From positions 1-64,000 of the forward strand of contig NZ_JAHNZT010000002.1 of the NCBI RefSeq assembly GCF_019039035.1: a stretch of 64,000 bases of DNA. The letters are read 5' to 3'. Source of the DNA: Citreicoccus inhibens (GTDB lineage: Bacteria; Myxococcota; Myxococcia; Myxococcales; Myxococcaceae). Positions 9,415-19,221 of the stretch are shown piece by piece (the first letter of the stretch is position 1; each line of letters begins with the position of its first letter). The position numbers and the translations under genes were made by a program. The notes under the pieces were generated by a model that made no database searches, was not told where the DNA came from, and saw only the letters and a program-made list of their open reading frames with translations.

Positions 9415-11706
9415 ATGGACACCGAGGCCCTCAAGAAATCACTCCTGAAGAAGTTCCAGGAGGTCACCACCGACCGTCTCCAGAAGATTCAGCTGGGGGT
9501 GATCGACCTGGAGAAGGAAACCGCGGATCAGGCCGCGGAGGACGTCGCGCGCGAGCTGCACACGATGAAGGGCGAGGCCCGCATGTTGGGGCTCGCCGCC
9601 ATCGGGCAGCTGGCGCACGCCGCCGAGGACGTCTTGCGCGCCGAGCGCGAGGGCAAGACGGCCACGGAGATCGCCACCGACGTCATGCTGCGCGCGTGCG
9701 ACGTCGTGTCGGATCTTCTGGAGGATCTCGACGCTGGCAGCACCGGCAACACGGCCAGCGAGGAGATGGTTCGTGCCCTCTCCGAGGTGTCGGGCATGTC
9801 TCCGCCCGCCATCGGTGGGGCGAAGCCGAAGCCTGCCGCGCCGCCGCCCGTCGCGCCGCCGCCCGCCAGGGTGGTCGCGCCCGTGCAGGTGCCGGCGCCC
9901 GTGGCCGCGCCTCCGCCCGCGGCCACGACGGCCTTGGCCCCTCGCCCCGCGGAGTCCGTCGCGCCTCGCGCCGAGGAGGACGCGCCGAGCGCGGCGAAGG
10001 CGTCCATCGCGGACCGCTCCATCCGGGTCAACGTGGAGGTGCTGGACTCGCTGGGGCTCCTCGCCGGAGACCTGCTCGTGGAGAGCGCGCGCGGACGACT
10101 GCGCAGCTCGGAGACGGCGGGGTTGTTCGAGCGCTTCAGCCGGTTGGGCGATCGCTTCCTGCGATTGGCTGACCGGGTGGAGATCCCGAACGATGTGCGG
10201 ACCGAGTTGGAGCGCGTGGAGGCCGACCTCCACATGCTGCGCGACGACGCGTTCCGCTTCGTGCGGCGCAACGGCGACGGCATCAACACGCTGCACGGCA
10301 ACCTGGCCCAGCTGGCGGACCACGTCGCCGAGGCGCGGCTCGTGCCGCTCTCCACCGTCTTCGATGCGTTCCCTCGCGCCGTGCGCGACATCGCGAAGAC
10401 GCAGAACAAGGAGGTCGACCTCGTCATCGAGAACGCGGACATCGGCGTGGATCGCTCCATGCTCGCCGACGTGCGCGATGCGCTGGTCCACCTGCTGCGC
10501 AACGCGGTGGACCACGGCTTGGAGTCGCCGGACTTCCGTCAGCAGCTCGGCAAGCCCGCCACCGGGCGCGTGCGCATCCGCGTGCGCGTGGATGGCGACA
10601 TGCTCCACATCGAGGTGGAGGACGACGGGCGCGGCATCGACCCGGAGCGCCTGAAGCAGGTGGCGGTGGGCAAGAAGCTCATCTCCGCCGTGCAGGCCGC
10701 CGCCATGTCCGAGCGCGAGGCCGTGGAGCTGATCTTCCGTCCCGGCTTCTCCACGCGAGAGCAGGTCAGCGAGCTGTCCGGCCGCGGCGTGGGCATGGAC
10801 GTGGTGAAGCGCAAGGTGGAGACGCTCGGTGGTTCCGTGGCGGTCTCCAGCCGTCAGGGGCGCGGCACGTCCGTCACCCTGCGCCTGCCTCAGTCGCTGG
10901 CGTTGATGAAGGTGCTGCTCGTGCGCCTGGGCGACGACGTCTACGGCATGCCCGCCGCGGACGTGGAAGCCGTGATGCGCGTGAAGCCCGAGGATCGTCT
11001 GGAGGTCTTCGGCACGCTCGCCGTGCGCCACCGTGGCAAGCCCACGGCGCTCGTCGCGCTGGGGCCGCTGCTGGGCCTCAACGGTGGCAACCGGTTCGAT
11101 CGTCCCCCGGCGGTGGTGGTCCGCCACGGCGAGGACCACGCGGCCCTGGTGGTGGATGGCTTCGTGGACGAGCGCGAGGTGGCGGTGAAGCCCTGTGGAG
11201 GCGAGTTCCTCAAGGGCGCGCCGTTCATCGCGGGCACGGCGGCGCTGGAGGACGGGCGCATCGCCGTGCTGCTGCACGTGCCGGACATCATGACGGAGGT
11301 GCGCCGCATGGCGCGGCCCGTCACCCAGGCTCCCACGACGCGGCGGCTGCGCGTGCTGTTGGTGGATGACTCGCCCATCGCTCGCGCCACCGAGGGCGCG
11401 CTCGTGAAGGCGCTGGGCCACTTCGTGGAGGAGGCGCAGGACGGCGAAGAGGCCTACGCGAAGGTCCAGACCAACTCGTACGACCTCATCCTCACCGACG
11501 TCCAGATGCCCAAGCTGGATGGCTTCTCGTTGACACGGCGCTTGAAGTCCACGCCGTCCGTGGCCCGCATTCCGGTCATCATCCTCTCGTCGCTCGCCTC
11601 ACCCGAGGACAAGCGTCGGGGACTGGACGCGGGCGCGGATGCGTACCTGGTCAAGGGCGAGCTGGGCGTGGAGAGCCTCGCGCAGTCCATCGACAGACTG
11701 ACTTGA
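9415..11706 (+). CDS. frzE: FrzE, hybrid CheA-CheY histidine kinase
   Basis: This 763-residue kinase has the domain order HPt (phosphoacceptor H49 in RELHTMKG), Ala/Pro linker (~140-190), dimerisation helices, HATPase (HLLRNAVDHGLE, DDGRGID, GRGVGMDVV), CheW-like region (~490-620) and a C-terminal receiver (~640-763) with phosphoacceptor D695 (LTDVQMPK). It autophosphorylates at H49 and passes phosphate to FrzZ; in M. xanthus the attached receiver inhibits the kinase. frzG begins ten bases after the stop. Confidence 0.96.
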   Translation: MDTEALKKSLLKKFQEVTTDRLQKIQLGVIDLEKETADQAAEDVARELHTMKGEARMLGLAAIGQLAHAAEDVLRAEREGKTATEIATDVMLRACDVVSDLLEDLDAGSTGNTASEEMVRALSEVSGMSPPAIGGAKPKPAAPPPVAPPPARVVAPVQVPAPVAAPPPAATTALAPRPAESVAPRAEEDAPSAAKASIADRSIRVNVEVLDSLGLLAGDLLVESARGRLRSSETAGLFERFSRLGDRFLRLADRVEIPNDVRTELERVEADLHMLRDDAFRFVRRNGDGINTLHGNLAQLADHVAEARLVPLSTVFDAFPRAVRDIAKTQNKEVDLVIENADIGVDRSMLADVRDALVHLLRNAVDHGLESPDFRQQLGKPATGRVRIRVRVDGDMLHIEVEDDGRGIDPERLKQVAVGKKLISAVQAAAMSEREAVELIFRPGFSTREQVSELSGRGVGMDVVKRKVETLGGSVAVSSRQGRGTSVTLRLPQSLALMKVLLVRLGDDVYGMPAADVEAVMRVKPEDRLEVFGTLAVRHRGKPTALVALGPLLGLNGGNRFDRPPAVVVRHGEDHAALVVDGFVDEREVAVKPCGGEFLKGAPFIAGTAALEDGRIAVLLHVPDIMTEVRRMARPVTQAPTTRRLRVLLVDDSPIARATEGALVKALGHFVEEAQDGEEAYAKVQTNSYDLILTDVQMPKLDGFSLTRRLKSTPSVARIPVIILSSLASPEDKRRGLDAGADAYLVKGELGVESLAQSIDRLT

Positions 11707-11716
11707 GGAGCGACGT

Positions 11717-12748
11717 TTGGCGGGCGGCACGGCGGCAACAGGGTTGGCGTATCGAGTGCTCATGGTCGGCAGGGGAGTGCGCCCGTTGGCGCGAGGCCTC
11801 TTCGACAGCGAGTCACTCGTCCAGGTAGGCCCCCCGGAGAGCGACTTCGGGGCGGCCGCGGCCGCCGTGCAGCGCCACTTCCCGGACGTGGTGGTGGTGG
11901 ACCTGAGCGGGCGCGAGGCGCTGGGCGCCATCGAGCGCATCATGGCCGAGCGCCCCGTGCCCATCCTCGCGCTGCATCCCGGCGTGTTGACGGGGCAGGA
12001 CGCGTTCCAGGCGTTGGCCTTGGGCGCCCTCGACGTGGTGGAGCGCCCGGTCCAGCCCGCGGTGGAGTTCTGGGGTTCGGTGGCGCGCAAGCTCGTCCTG
12101 CTGGCGCAGGTGAAGGTGCCGCGCGCGCTGCATGGGTTGTCCGTGCGTCGCGCCGCGGGCGTGGTGGAGGGGCCCTCCGCGCCGTTCCCGGTGGTGGCGC
12201 TCGCCGCGTCGCTGGGAGGGCCCAAGGCCGTGGCGCAGGTGCTGCGGATGATTCCGCGCGGCTTCCCCGCGCCCATCGCCTACTGCCAGCACATCAGTGA
12301 GGGATTCACGGAGGGGCTGGCGCACTGGCTGGCCTCGGAGACGGCACTGCGGGTCCGGGAGGCCACGCACGAGGCGATGATGGAGCCGGGGACGGTCTAC
12401 ATCGCGCCTTCGGGTGGGCACCTGCTGGTGCGTCCAGATGGGCGGCTGGAGCTGGACGCGGGGCCGCCGCTGCGGGGCTTCCGTCCGTCGTGCGACATGT
12501 TGCTCACGTCCGCGGCCGAGGCGTTCGGGCCTCGGTGTATTGGCGTCATCATGACCGGCATGGGGCGCGACGGCGCTCGGGGCCTCAAGGAGATTCGCGA
12601 GCGCGGCGGGCGTACCATTGCCCAAGACGAGTCCACCTGTGTCGTGTATGGCATGCCCCGAGAGGCTGTGCAGCTCGGGGCGGCGGAGGAGATTCTTCCG
12701 GTCGACCGAATTGGACCGACGCTGGTGCAGTGGGTGGATGCGTGCTGA
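11717..12748 (+). CDS. frzG: FrzG, CheB-type receptor methylesterase
   Basis: The C-terminal methylesterase (residues ~155-343) has the Ser-His-Asp triad in [14 protein letters not shown] and GMGRDGA. The N-terminal ~120 residues look like a decayed receiver: a VDLSG aspartate remains, but the acidic pair is replaced (MVGRGVR) and the usual KP lysine is missing. It demethylates FrzCD, opposing FrzF. The start is a TTG at 11717, six bases after GAGGAG; no better codon lies near. It overlaps frzF by seven bases. Confidence 0.93.
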   Translation: MAGGTAATGLAYRVLMVGRGVRPLARGLFDSESLVQVGPPESDFGAAAAAVQRHFPDVVVVDLSGREALGAIERIMAERPVPILALHPGVLTGQDAFQALALGALDVVERPVQPAVEFWGSVARKLVLLAQVKVPRALHGLSVRRAAGVVEGPSAPFPVVALAASLGGPKAVAQVLRMIPRGFPAPIAYCQHISEGFTEGLAHWLASETALRVREATHEAMMEPGTVYIAPSGGHLLVRPDGRLELDAGPPLRGFRPSCDMLLTSAAEAFGPRCIGVIMTGMGRDGARGLKEIRERGGRTIAQDESTCVVYGMPREAVQLGAAEEILPVDRIGPTLVQWVDAC

Positions 12749-14484
12749 CCTTCAGCAACAAGGTGCTCCAGCAACTGGCCGCGCTCCTCTTGGAGCGGGC
12801 CGGACTGAAGATCACCTTGGATGGCTTCCACAGCCTCCGCCTGGCGATGTCCACGCGCATGCCCGTGGTGGGGCTGGAGGATCCGGACAAGTACCTCCGG
12901 CTGCTCACCGGGACGCACGGCGAAGAGGAGCTGCGCGCGCTGTTGCCACTGGTCACGGTGGGGCACACCGAGTTCTTCCGAGATGCCAAGCAGTTCCGCG
13001 CGCTGGAGAAGAGCGTGCTGCCGGATCTGCTGGCGCGGGCGCGCCGCGAGATGCGCCGGGTGTCCGTCTGGTCCGCGGGCTGCGCCACGGGGGAGGAGCC
13101 CTACAGCGTGGCGATGGTGCTGGCGGAGCTGGGCGCGCTGGCGGTGGAGGTGGACCTGTGGGCCACCGACCTGAACCTCGCGGCGGTCGAGGCCGCGCGC
13201 CAGGGGCGCTTCTCGCAGCGCCGCGCCATCAGCATCAGCGCCGAGCGCCTTCAGCGCTTCTTCCGTCCGGTGGAGGACGGCGTCGAGGCCCTGGCCACGC
13301 TGCGTGAGTACATCCGCTTCGACGGTCAGAACCTGGCCGTGCCGGTGTTCGACAAGGTGGCGCCCGGCTCGTTGGATCTCATCCTCTGCCGCAACGTCAT
13401 CATCTACTTCGATCTGCCCACCATCCGCGCGCTGATGGATCGCTTCCTCAGCGCGCTGCGACCGGGTGGGCTGCTCTTCCTGGGGTACTCGGAGAGCTTG
13501 TTCAAGGTCTACGACCGCTTCGACATGATCGAAGTCGAGGGCTCGTTCGTCTATCGGCGCCCGCTGCAGGATCGTCCGCGGCCTCCGCCCCTGACGACCG
13601 CCGCGTACGGTCGCCCGGATGAGCCGGGTGGGCGCCGGGCCCCGAGCCCCGAGTCCTTCGCGGCCGAGCTGCGTGAGCGGCTCCAGGCCAACGCGGCGGC
13701 CGCGGCGAAGATTCGCGCCGATGTCCGCAGTGCTCGCGCCAGCTGGGATCGCCCGCGCGCCACGTCGGAGACTCCCGCCGTGACGGGATCTCCGAAGTCC
13801 GTCTCGGGGCTGCCCGCGGTGGGCGTGGACACGTCTCGGCCGCGTTCAGCGGGCGCGGATCCGGTCCCTGTGCGCGTCAGCGGTGAGTTCCCGGCCATTG
13901 GCGCCGCGAAGCCCGAGGGGGCTCAACGCCCGACGAGCGAGATGCCGGCCTGGCCCAGCCTGATGCCTCCGGCGGAGCGGCTCTCCGTCGCGGTGCGGAA
14001 GATGGCGCAGGGAGACTTCACGGCGGCCATCGCGGGCGTGCAGCGCCTCCTGGTGGATGAGCCCAGCGACCTGGATGCGCTGCTGACCCTGGGCAACCTG
14101 TTCTCGCTCACCGGGCGCATCCCCGAGGCGCGCGAGGCCTTCGGACAGGCGCTCCAGCGCGAGCCGCTCTGCGTGGAGGCGCGCGTGTTCGGCGGGGTGG
14201 CGGCGATGCAGGCGGGGAATCTCGCGGAGGCGCGCTCGGAGCTGAGCAAGGCGCTCTTCCTGGAGCCCACGCTGGCGATTGGCCACTACCTGCTCGCGCA
14301 GGTGCAGGAGCGCACGAAGGACTTCGAGGGCTCGCGGCGCAGCTACCGCAACGCCATTGCCCAACTGAAGTATCCGCAGCGCCCGTTGGCCGGACACTAC
14401 CCGGAGATGCCCGACTCGGCGGAGGCCATCTCCCGCGCGGCCCGCTATGCGCTGGCCGCGCTGGAGGAACAGCCGCCGAACTGA
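12742..14484 (+). CDS. frzF: FrzF, CheR-type methyltransferase with C-terminal TPR domain
   Basis: This 580-residue protein opens with a CheR N-terminal domain (~1-75) and the SAM-binding methyltransferase fold (~80-275), with [25 protein letters not shown], and [13 protein letters not shown] low-complexity linker (~280-405) follows, then TPR repeats (~410-520). It methylates FrzCD; in M. xanthus the TPR part restricts which sites are modified. The start GTG at 12742 overlaps the frzG end. It is the last frz gene and ends four bases from a convergent gene. Confidence 0.94.
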   Translation: MLTFSNKVLQQLAALLLERAGLKITLDGFHSLRLAMSTRMPVVGLEDPDKYLRLLTGTHGEEELRALLPLVTVGHTEFFRDAKQFRALEKSVLPDLLARARREMRRVSVWSAGCATGEEPYSVAMVLAELGALAVEVDLWATDLNLAAVEAARQGRFSQRRAISISAERLQRFFRPVEDGVEALATLREYIRFDGQNLAVPVFDKVAPGSLDLILCRNVIIYFDLPTIRALMDRFLSALRPGGLLFLGYSESLFKVYDRFDMIEVEGSFVYRRPLQDRPRPPPLTTAAYGRPDEPGGRRAPSPESFAAELRERLQANAAAAAKIRADVRSARASWDRPRATSETPAVTGSPKSVSGLPAVGVDTSRPRSAGADPVPVRVSGEFPAIGAAKPEGAQRPTSEMPAWPSLMPPAERLSVAVRKMAQGDFTAAIAGVQRLLVDEPSDLDALLTLGNLFSLTGRIPEAREAFGQALQREPLCVEARVFGGVAAMQAGNLAEARSELSKALFLEPTLAIGHYLLAQVQERTKDFEGSRRSYRNAIAQLKYPQRPLAGHYPEMPDSAEAISRAARYALAALEEQPPN

Positions 14485-14488
14485 CGCG

Positions 14489-14809
14489 TCAGGCCAGCGT
14501 GCGCTTCACCTGATCCAACGACTGCTTCGGATCCAGCACGGAGGCGAACTTCTCCTGCAGGTACGACTTGGCCTTGCTGCGCAGCAGCATGCCCGGGTCC
14601 GTGCCCTCGCCCTGCACGGCGTTGTCGGTGATGACGAAGCTGGCGTCCAACTGGATGCCCATCACCTTGCCGGCCAGCTTGGCGCCCTCGCCCTGCCAGT
14701 CCGCCTTCACGCCGTACTTGTTGCCCCAGTACTGGAGGAGCTGCTCGACGCGCTTGCGAACCTCGTCCTTCGGGAGGGTGTGGGGGACCTCGAACTTCAT
14801 CGTGCCCAT
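14489..14809 (-). CDS. Polyhydroxyalkanoate-system-family small protein
   Basis: This 106-residue protein (MGTMKFEVPHTLPKDEVRKR) resembles the putative polyhydroxyalkanoic acid granule region family: an N-terminal VPHxLxxxEA-like helix, then a small beta domain with GKVMGIQLDASF. Function is uncharacterised even where named. ATG 14809 has AGGAG about seven bases upstream. It converges on frzF with only four bases between stop codons. Confidence 0.6.
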   Translation of the reverse strand: MGTMKFEVPHTLPKDEVRKRVEQLLQYWGNKYGVKADWQGEGAKLAGKVMGIQLDASFVITDNAVQGEGTDPGMLLRSKAKSYLQEKFASVLDPKQSLDQVKRTLA

Positions 14810-14915
14810 GGCATGGCTCCTGATTCCGGATGGCTTGCCCCGCGCCTGAGTCAACCACCGCGCGGGAAGGGATCCGCCGTCTCGCTGGTGGAGGGGCGGA
14901 AGTCAACAGCCCAGC

Positions 14916-16376
14916 TCAGTCCGCTGCCATCCTGCGGACGCGCTTGATTTTCACGGGCGCGTCCTCCGGGCGCGCCCATCGCGCCAGATAGGGGCCCAGG
15001 TCGTACTTGTCCGCCGTGCGCAGCGAGCTCATCGGCCGCACCTTGCCCAGCACCTTGCGCTCCTGGAAGGGCCGATCATGGAGCCCGAGCACCCACATGA
15101 AGTTGGCCACGCTCGAAGGGTCCCTCCCGTCCACCGCGTACTTGTCGTTCAACCAGGCGATGCGCTCCAGCGCCTGCTGTGGGGTGGGGCTCCACTCCAG
15201 GATTTTCTTCCCCCAGAGCATGCGCAGGTAGTTGTGGATGCGTCCTCGCTCGCGCAGCTCCCGCTGGGCGGCGTTCCAGAGCCCGTCCGCGGTGCGCGCG
15301 GCAGCCAGGTCCTCTCGGGTGTAGAGGTGCTCGCGGCGATCCTGCTGGTGCGCGGAGAGCGTGTCACGCGCCCAGGCGGGCAGGGACTCCACCGAGAGCT
15401 GCCGTGGCACGGGCGTGTGGAGGCAGTAGTTGAAGCCCAGCTCGCGACGCACGAGGAGTTCCTCGAGGAAGCTGCGCACGGCGGGATGATCCGTGCCGCG
15501 CGCGCGGATGGCGGCCCGCGCGGCCTCGCCCGCGAACAGGTTGCCCCAGTGGAAGAAGGGCGACAGGTTGGACTGGTGGGAGTGGCCCGGATCATTGCGT
15601 TGCGTGTCGTAGCCCTCCAGCTTGGACTGGAGGAATGTGCGCAGCGCATCGAGCCCCGCCTTGCGTCCGCCGCGTTCGGCGAGGGGCTTCACGTCGTGAT
15701 CGATGTCGAACGAGCCGAGGGCTTCTCGCGCCGCGCGCGCATCGGCGGGCTCGAACTCGGGATGCAGGCGATGTCCAGAGACCTTGGGCTTGCGCGCGGG
15801 GAGGATGCGGCCCAGGTACTCGGGCCAGAGCTTCTGGAGCTTGGGGCGCAAGGTGTACGCGCCGGCCTGGAGCGTGGCCACGCGCTGCATGGGCACCACA
15901 CAGGAGGCATCCACCGCGACCAGCGGCACCTGCACCGCCCGCGCGGCGCCATGCAGGTGCCCGGGGATGATGAAGGTGGGGAAGAGATCCGACACGATGA
16001 TGGCCGCGCGACGCCCCAGCTCCGCCAGCCTCGCCACGTGTTCATCGGCCGTGCGCGGCAGCTCCATCCAGCAGGGCACGCCGCGTGACGCGCAGCCGGC
16101 CGCGACATCGCTCATCCCCTCCAAGGCCCAGGCGTGCAGCCGCTCCGAGGCGTGCGGGTAGTCCGGTCTCAACGCGAGATAGACGACCACGGGCAAGCCC
16201 AGGTGGTTGCCCAGCGCGAGCGCGGCGTCGAGCGCGTGGTTCTCCTCCGCGCGGTGGTTCACCATGCACCAGTACAGGACGAACTCTCGGCGGCCGGAGG
16301 GCAGCTCCGCTTCCTTGACGACGTGGATGCGCGCGGAGTCCACGCCGAGTTCGGACCATGAAAAGCCAGAGGGCAT
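14916..16376 (-). CDS. phrB: Class II deoxyribodipyrimidine photolyase
   Basis: This 486-residue FAD enzyme uses light to split cyclobutane pyrimidine dimers. Class II features are visible: the N-terminal YWCMVNHRAEENHAL antenna-domain segment, RRELGFNYCLH, LWNAAQRELRERGRIHNYLRMLWGKK and WLNDKYAVDGRDPSSVANFMWVLGLHDRPF. ATG 16376 opens just before the antenna domain; upstream in-frame codons would add a basic ~74-residue extension lacking family similarity. A photolyase in the same window as carQRS fits an organism that meets light stress. Confidence 0.9.
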   Translation of the reverse strand: MPSGFSWSELGVDSARIHVVKEAELPSGRREFVLYWCMVNHRAEENHALDAALALGNHLGLPVVVYLALRPDYPHASERLHAWALEGMSDVAAGCASRGVPCWMELPRTADEHVARLAELGRRAAIIVSDLFPTFIIPGHLHGAARAVQVPLVAVDASCVVPMQRVATLQAGAYTLRPKLQKLWPEYLGRILPARKPKVSGHRLHPEFEPADARAAREALGSFDIDHDVKPLAERGGRKAGLDALRTFLQSKLEGYDTQRNDPGHSHQSNLSPFFHWGNLFAGEAARAAIRARGTDHPAVRSFLEELLVRRELGFNYCLHTPVPRQLSVESLPAWARDTLSAHQQDRREHLYTREDLAAARTADGLWNAAQRELRERGRIHNYLRMLWGKKILEWSPTPQQALERIAWLNDKYAVDGRDPSSVANFMWVLGLHDRPFQERKVLGKVRPMSSLRTADKYDLGPYLARWARPEDAPVKIKRVRRMAAD

Positions 16377-16601
16377 CGCGGCGGAAGATGCTGGCGTGCG
16401 AACCGCGTTGCGGAAGAAGTCGCGCCAAGTTGAACGACGTGGCAGGTCCGTTGGCTCGTGGACAGGCGTCTCGGGCGCGCGGGCGTGACGCCGCTTGTCG
16501 GGACCTGACGAGACGAGTCCTTCGGGACATGCACAGAAAACCAGCGGACATTGCAGGGTTGTGGTCTTCTCGGCGGCGGTCGGACCCAAGGAGTCCATCG
16601 C

Positions 16602-17855
16602 GTGTCACTTCTGAGAACCTGGAGCCTCCCCGCCGCCGTCCTCATGGTGGCGTTGACCCTGCCGGGGCTCGCCCGTGGACAGTCGCCGTACCCGCCCGTG
16701 TCGCCCGCGCCACCGCCGGCCCCACCGGTGTACGCGGCCCCCTCGTCGACCGCCCAGTCGCCCGAGCCGGACCTGCGCGCCGAGCCTCTCCCGGGCGATT
16801 CCGCCGCGCCGCAGCCCCAGGTCGGCGCGCCCGACCCGGCGACGGAGCCTCGCTCCGGTTTCGCGCAACCCTCGGAGCCCGCGCCGGCGACGACTCCGGA
16901 TGCACCCACCCGCGCGGCCGAGCCGGACTCGGGTCGCGCGCGGTCCGGTTCGCTGACGCAGCCAGACACGCGCACGTCGTCGGCGCTCAGCGCGGCCGAT
17001 ATGGCTCCGTCCGAGGACTCGGGGATGATGCTGGATGGCCGTCCGCGTCAGGGCCCCTTCCTCTCCGGCCCGGGCAGCATGACGTTTGTCTTGCACCACA
17101 CGACGATGGGGGCGCTGGGCGGGTTCTTCACGCAGGCGTTCGCGAAGGACTTCAACTTCGACCGCAGCTCGCGCGAGGCGATGCTGGCCGGCACGTTGAT
17201 TGGCGCGGGTCTGGGCTTCGGTGCCTCGGCGTGGTGGCAGTTCAACCACTGGGTGGACAAGCCGATGGCGGACTTCGGCATCGCCAACTCGTTCGTGGGC
17301 GCCATGTTCGCCGCGGGCTTCATGGACCTGGTGACGCAGGACGCGGGAGTCCTGACGTGGTCGTCGTTCATCGGCGCCGAGTTGGGCGCGTGGCTCACCG
17401 CGGGCCTCGGCGGTGGACAGATGCCGCTGGATGACGGCCTGCTCGTGGCGTCCGGCGCGGGGTGGGGGCTGGCGTACAGCGCGCTGCTGTTGGCCATCAT
17501 CAACTTCTCCGGCACTCGGGTGTCCGGCAAGACGTGGAAGGACACCTTGCTGATTGCCCCGGGCATCGGCGCGGGCGCGCTGGCGTTGGCGACCATGCGT
17601 TACAATCCGACCCCCTCGCAGATATTGAGGGCGGACATGTTCGGAGCGGGCGTGGGCGCCGCGGTGCTGCTCATCTCCGGATTGGTGCTGGGTGGGTTCG
17701 ATCAGTCCACGCCGTATGTGCTGTCGTTCCTCGGCTCCGCGGGGGCCATCACCACGGTGAGCCTGTTGTGGGAGGAGAGCGTGGACCACTCGTCGCTTGG
17801 GCGCAGCGGGCACTCCTCCAGCAAGGATCGGCGCTACACCAGCGTCTGGTGGTAG
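16602..17855 (+). CDS. Secreted/membrane protein of unknown function with glycine-rich membrane segments
   Basis: The 417-residue product starts at a GTG with AAGGAG eight bases upstream. It opens with a Sec signal peptide (LLRTWSLPAAVLMVALTLPGLARG), followed by a ~120-residue Pro/Ala-rich linker. The C-terminal ~270 residues alternate hydrophobic glycine-rich stretches (MLAGTLIGAGLGFGASAW, GIGAGALALATM, GAGVGAAVLLISGLVLG), consistent with 6-8 membrane segments. No enzymatic motif is seen. The family is not recognised; it is probably restricted to myxobacteria. Confidence 0.6.
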   Translation: MSLLRTWSLPAAVLMVALTLPGLARGQSPYPPVSPAPPPAPPVYAAPSSTAQSPEPDLRAEPLPGDSAAPQPQVGAPDPATEPRSGFAQPSEPAPATTPDAPTRAAEPDSGRARSGSLTQPDTRTSSALSAADMAPSEDSGMMLDGRPRQGPFLSGPGSMTFVLHHTTMGALGGFFTQAFAKDFNFDRSSREAMLAGTLIGAGLGFGASAWWQFNHWVDKPMADFGIANSFVGAMFAAGFMDLVTQDAGVLTWSSFIGAELGAWLTAGLGGGQMPLDDGLLVASGAGWGLAYSALLLAIINFSGTRVSGKTWKDTLLIAPGIGAGALALATMRYNPTPSQILRADMFGAGVGAAVLLISGLVLGGFDQSTPYVLSFLGSAGAITTVSLLWEESVDHSSLGRSGHSSSKDRRYTSVWW

Positions 17856-17924
17856 ACGGGCCACGAGGCGGCCGGGCGAGCGCCGTGGCGCGAGCGGCGG
17901 GGCGGTATCACTCTTCCCGCTGAC

Positions 17925-19085
17925 ATGGCTCGCGTCCTGCCCTTCACGGCCCTCGTCGCCCCGCTGGAGCACTCCCTCGAATCTGGAGGCGGAGTGCCCC
18001 GGGACAACGCGGCGCCAGTCCCCACGCAGGTCAAGCCGCTGGTGGACGCCCCCAACCCCACGAGCGAGCTGAAGCGCCTGCGCGATTCCGGCGCGGTGCT
18101 GCGCGATGCGCGCCCCTCGCTCTACGTGGTGGAGCTGCATGGGCTGGCCGGCAAGTTGGGGGGGCCGCCCGTGCGCTACCTGCTGGGGGGCTTGAAGCCC
18201 GACGCGGCCATGCCGCTGGAGCACGAGCCATATCGCCCGCGCGCCTGGGAGGTCGAGCCGGCGCTCACGCTCGTGGCGGATGACCATGGCGTGCTGCGGG
18301 ACCTGCTCGCGGAGGCCGCCGAGCGCGGCATCATCGTCTGGCAGGGGCAGTACGACGGCGCGCCGGTGACGCTGCGGCGCATCGAGCCCTCGCCGGTGTC
18401 CAAGCGTTTGCAGGACGTGTTGGACGGAGCGCCGCTGCGGCCACTGGCCGCGCTCAACGAGCAAGGCCTCTCGTTGGCGGCCGTGGTGTCGCTGTCCGAA
18501 CCCGGGCTGGAGCTGCGCCCCGTGCATCGCGCGTTGAGGGGACTGGCCACGTTCGATGAGGACACGTTCCTCAAGTTGGTGTCCGCGTACGCGCGTGTGA
18601 CGGAGCTGGAGGAGTCGTTGACCACGCCCCGTGGGCTGTCCTCCGCGCGCGAGCGGTTGGCCACGCTCGTCCGAGGTCAGCACGCGGTGGTGCTGGTGTT
18701 GCCGGGAGGGCGCGGGCACATCCTGCGATTCAGACAGGGGCTGGATCTGGCGCACTTGAAGGGCGCGCCACGCAGCCCCACGCTGCGCAGTCTGGACCTG
18801 GCGCTCTTGAACGCGCTGGTGCTGCGCACGGTGCTCGGGATTCGCGACCCGGAGGCCGCGGGGCATCCACAGGTGTTCCCGGTGCAGGGGCTGGAGTCGC
18901 TCGTGCAAGGGGTGGAGTCAGGTACGTTCCAGGCAGGCTTCGCGCTCAATCCTCCACCGCTGTGGGAGGTGCGCGCGGTGATGGAGGCGCAGGCGACGTT
19001 GCCTCCGCGAACCCTCTCCGTGGAGCCGCGCGTCCCCGCGGGCCTGCTCTTCCTGGAGCCAGGGCCGTCTCCCTACGGGGGATGA
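17925..19085 (+). CDS. DUF1015-like protein
   Basis: This 386-residue protein resembles the DUF1015 family in overall course: an N-terminal VLPFTALVAP segment, the LYVVELHG strand, and a C-terminal block (FALNPPPLWEVRAVMEAQATLPPRTLSVEP) similar to the family's ending with conserved Pro. Some DUF1015 members have been linked to serine metabolism, but this copy is short and diverged, so no activity is claimed. It precedes the nitronate monooxygenase gene by ~135 bases. Confidence 0.55.
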   Translation: MARVLPFTALVAPLEHSLESGGGVPRDNAAPVPTQVKPLVDAPNPTSELKRLRDSGAVLRDARPSLYVVELHGLAGKLGGPPVRYLLGGLKPDAAMPLEHEPYRPRAWEVEPALTLVADDHGVLRDLLAEAAERGIIVWQGQYDGAPVTLRRIEPSPVSKRLQDVLDGAPLRPLAALNEQGLSLAAVVSLSEPGLELRPVHRALRGLATFDEDTFLKLVSAYARVTELEESLTTPRGLSSARERLATLVRGQHAVVLVLPGGRGHILRFRQGLDLAHLKGAPRSPTLRSLDLALLNALVLRTVLGIRDPEAAGHPQVFPVQGLESLVQGVESGTFQAGFALNPPPLWEVRAVMEAQATLPPRTLSVEPRVPAGLLFLEPGPSPYGG

Positions 19086-19221
19086 GCCCGGCTTCTCGCG
19101 TGGAATCGTCGAGTTGACGCACGACGTGCGCGTCCACGGCGCGGCGCGGAGGGGCTGGCTACAGTCGCACGTGCTCGGACTGTCGCCGCGGCACGGCGCG
19201 TCCGGACCGTGGAGGTGGAAC

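Noticed and set aside
9439-11421. 660-codon antisense frame opposite frzE
   Set aside because: Low-complexity His/Arg/Ala-rich composition typical of high-GC shadow frames; frzE on the other strand has every expected motif.
16605-18908. 767-codon antisense frame
   Set aside because: Overlaps two plus-strand genes with ribosome-binding sites and domain features; its product is Arg/Gln/His-rich without any motif.
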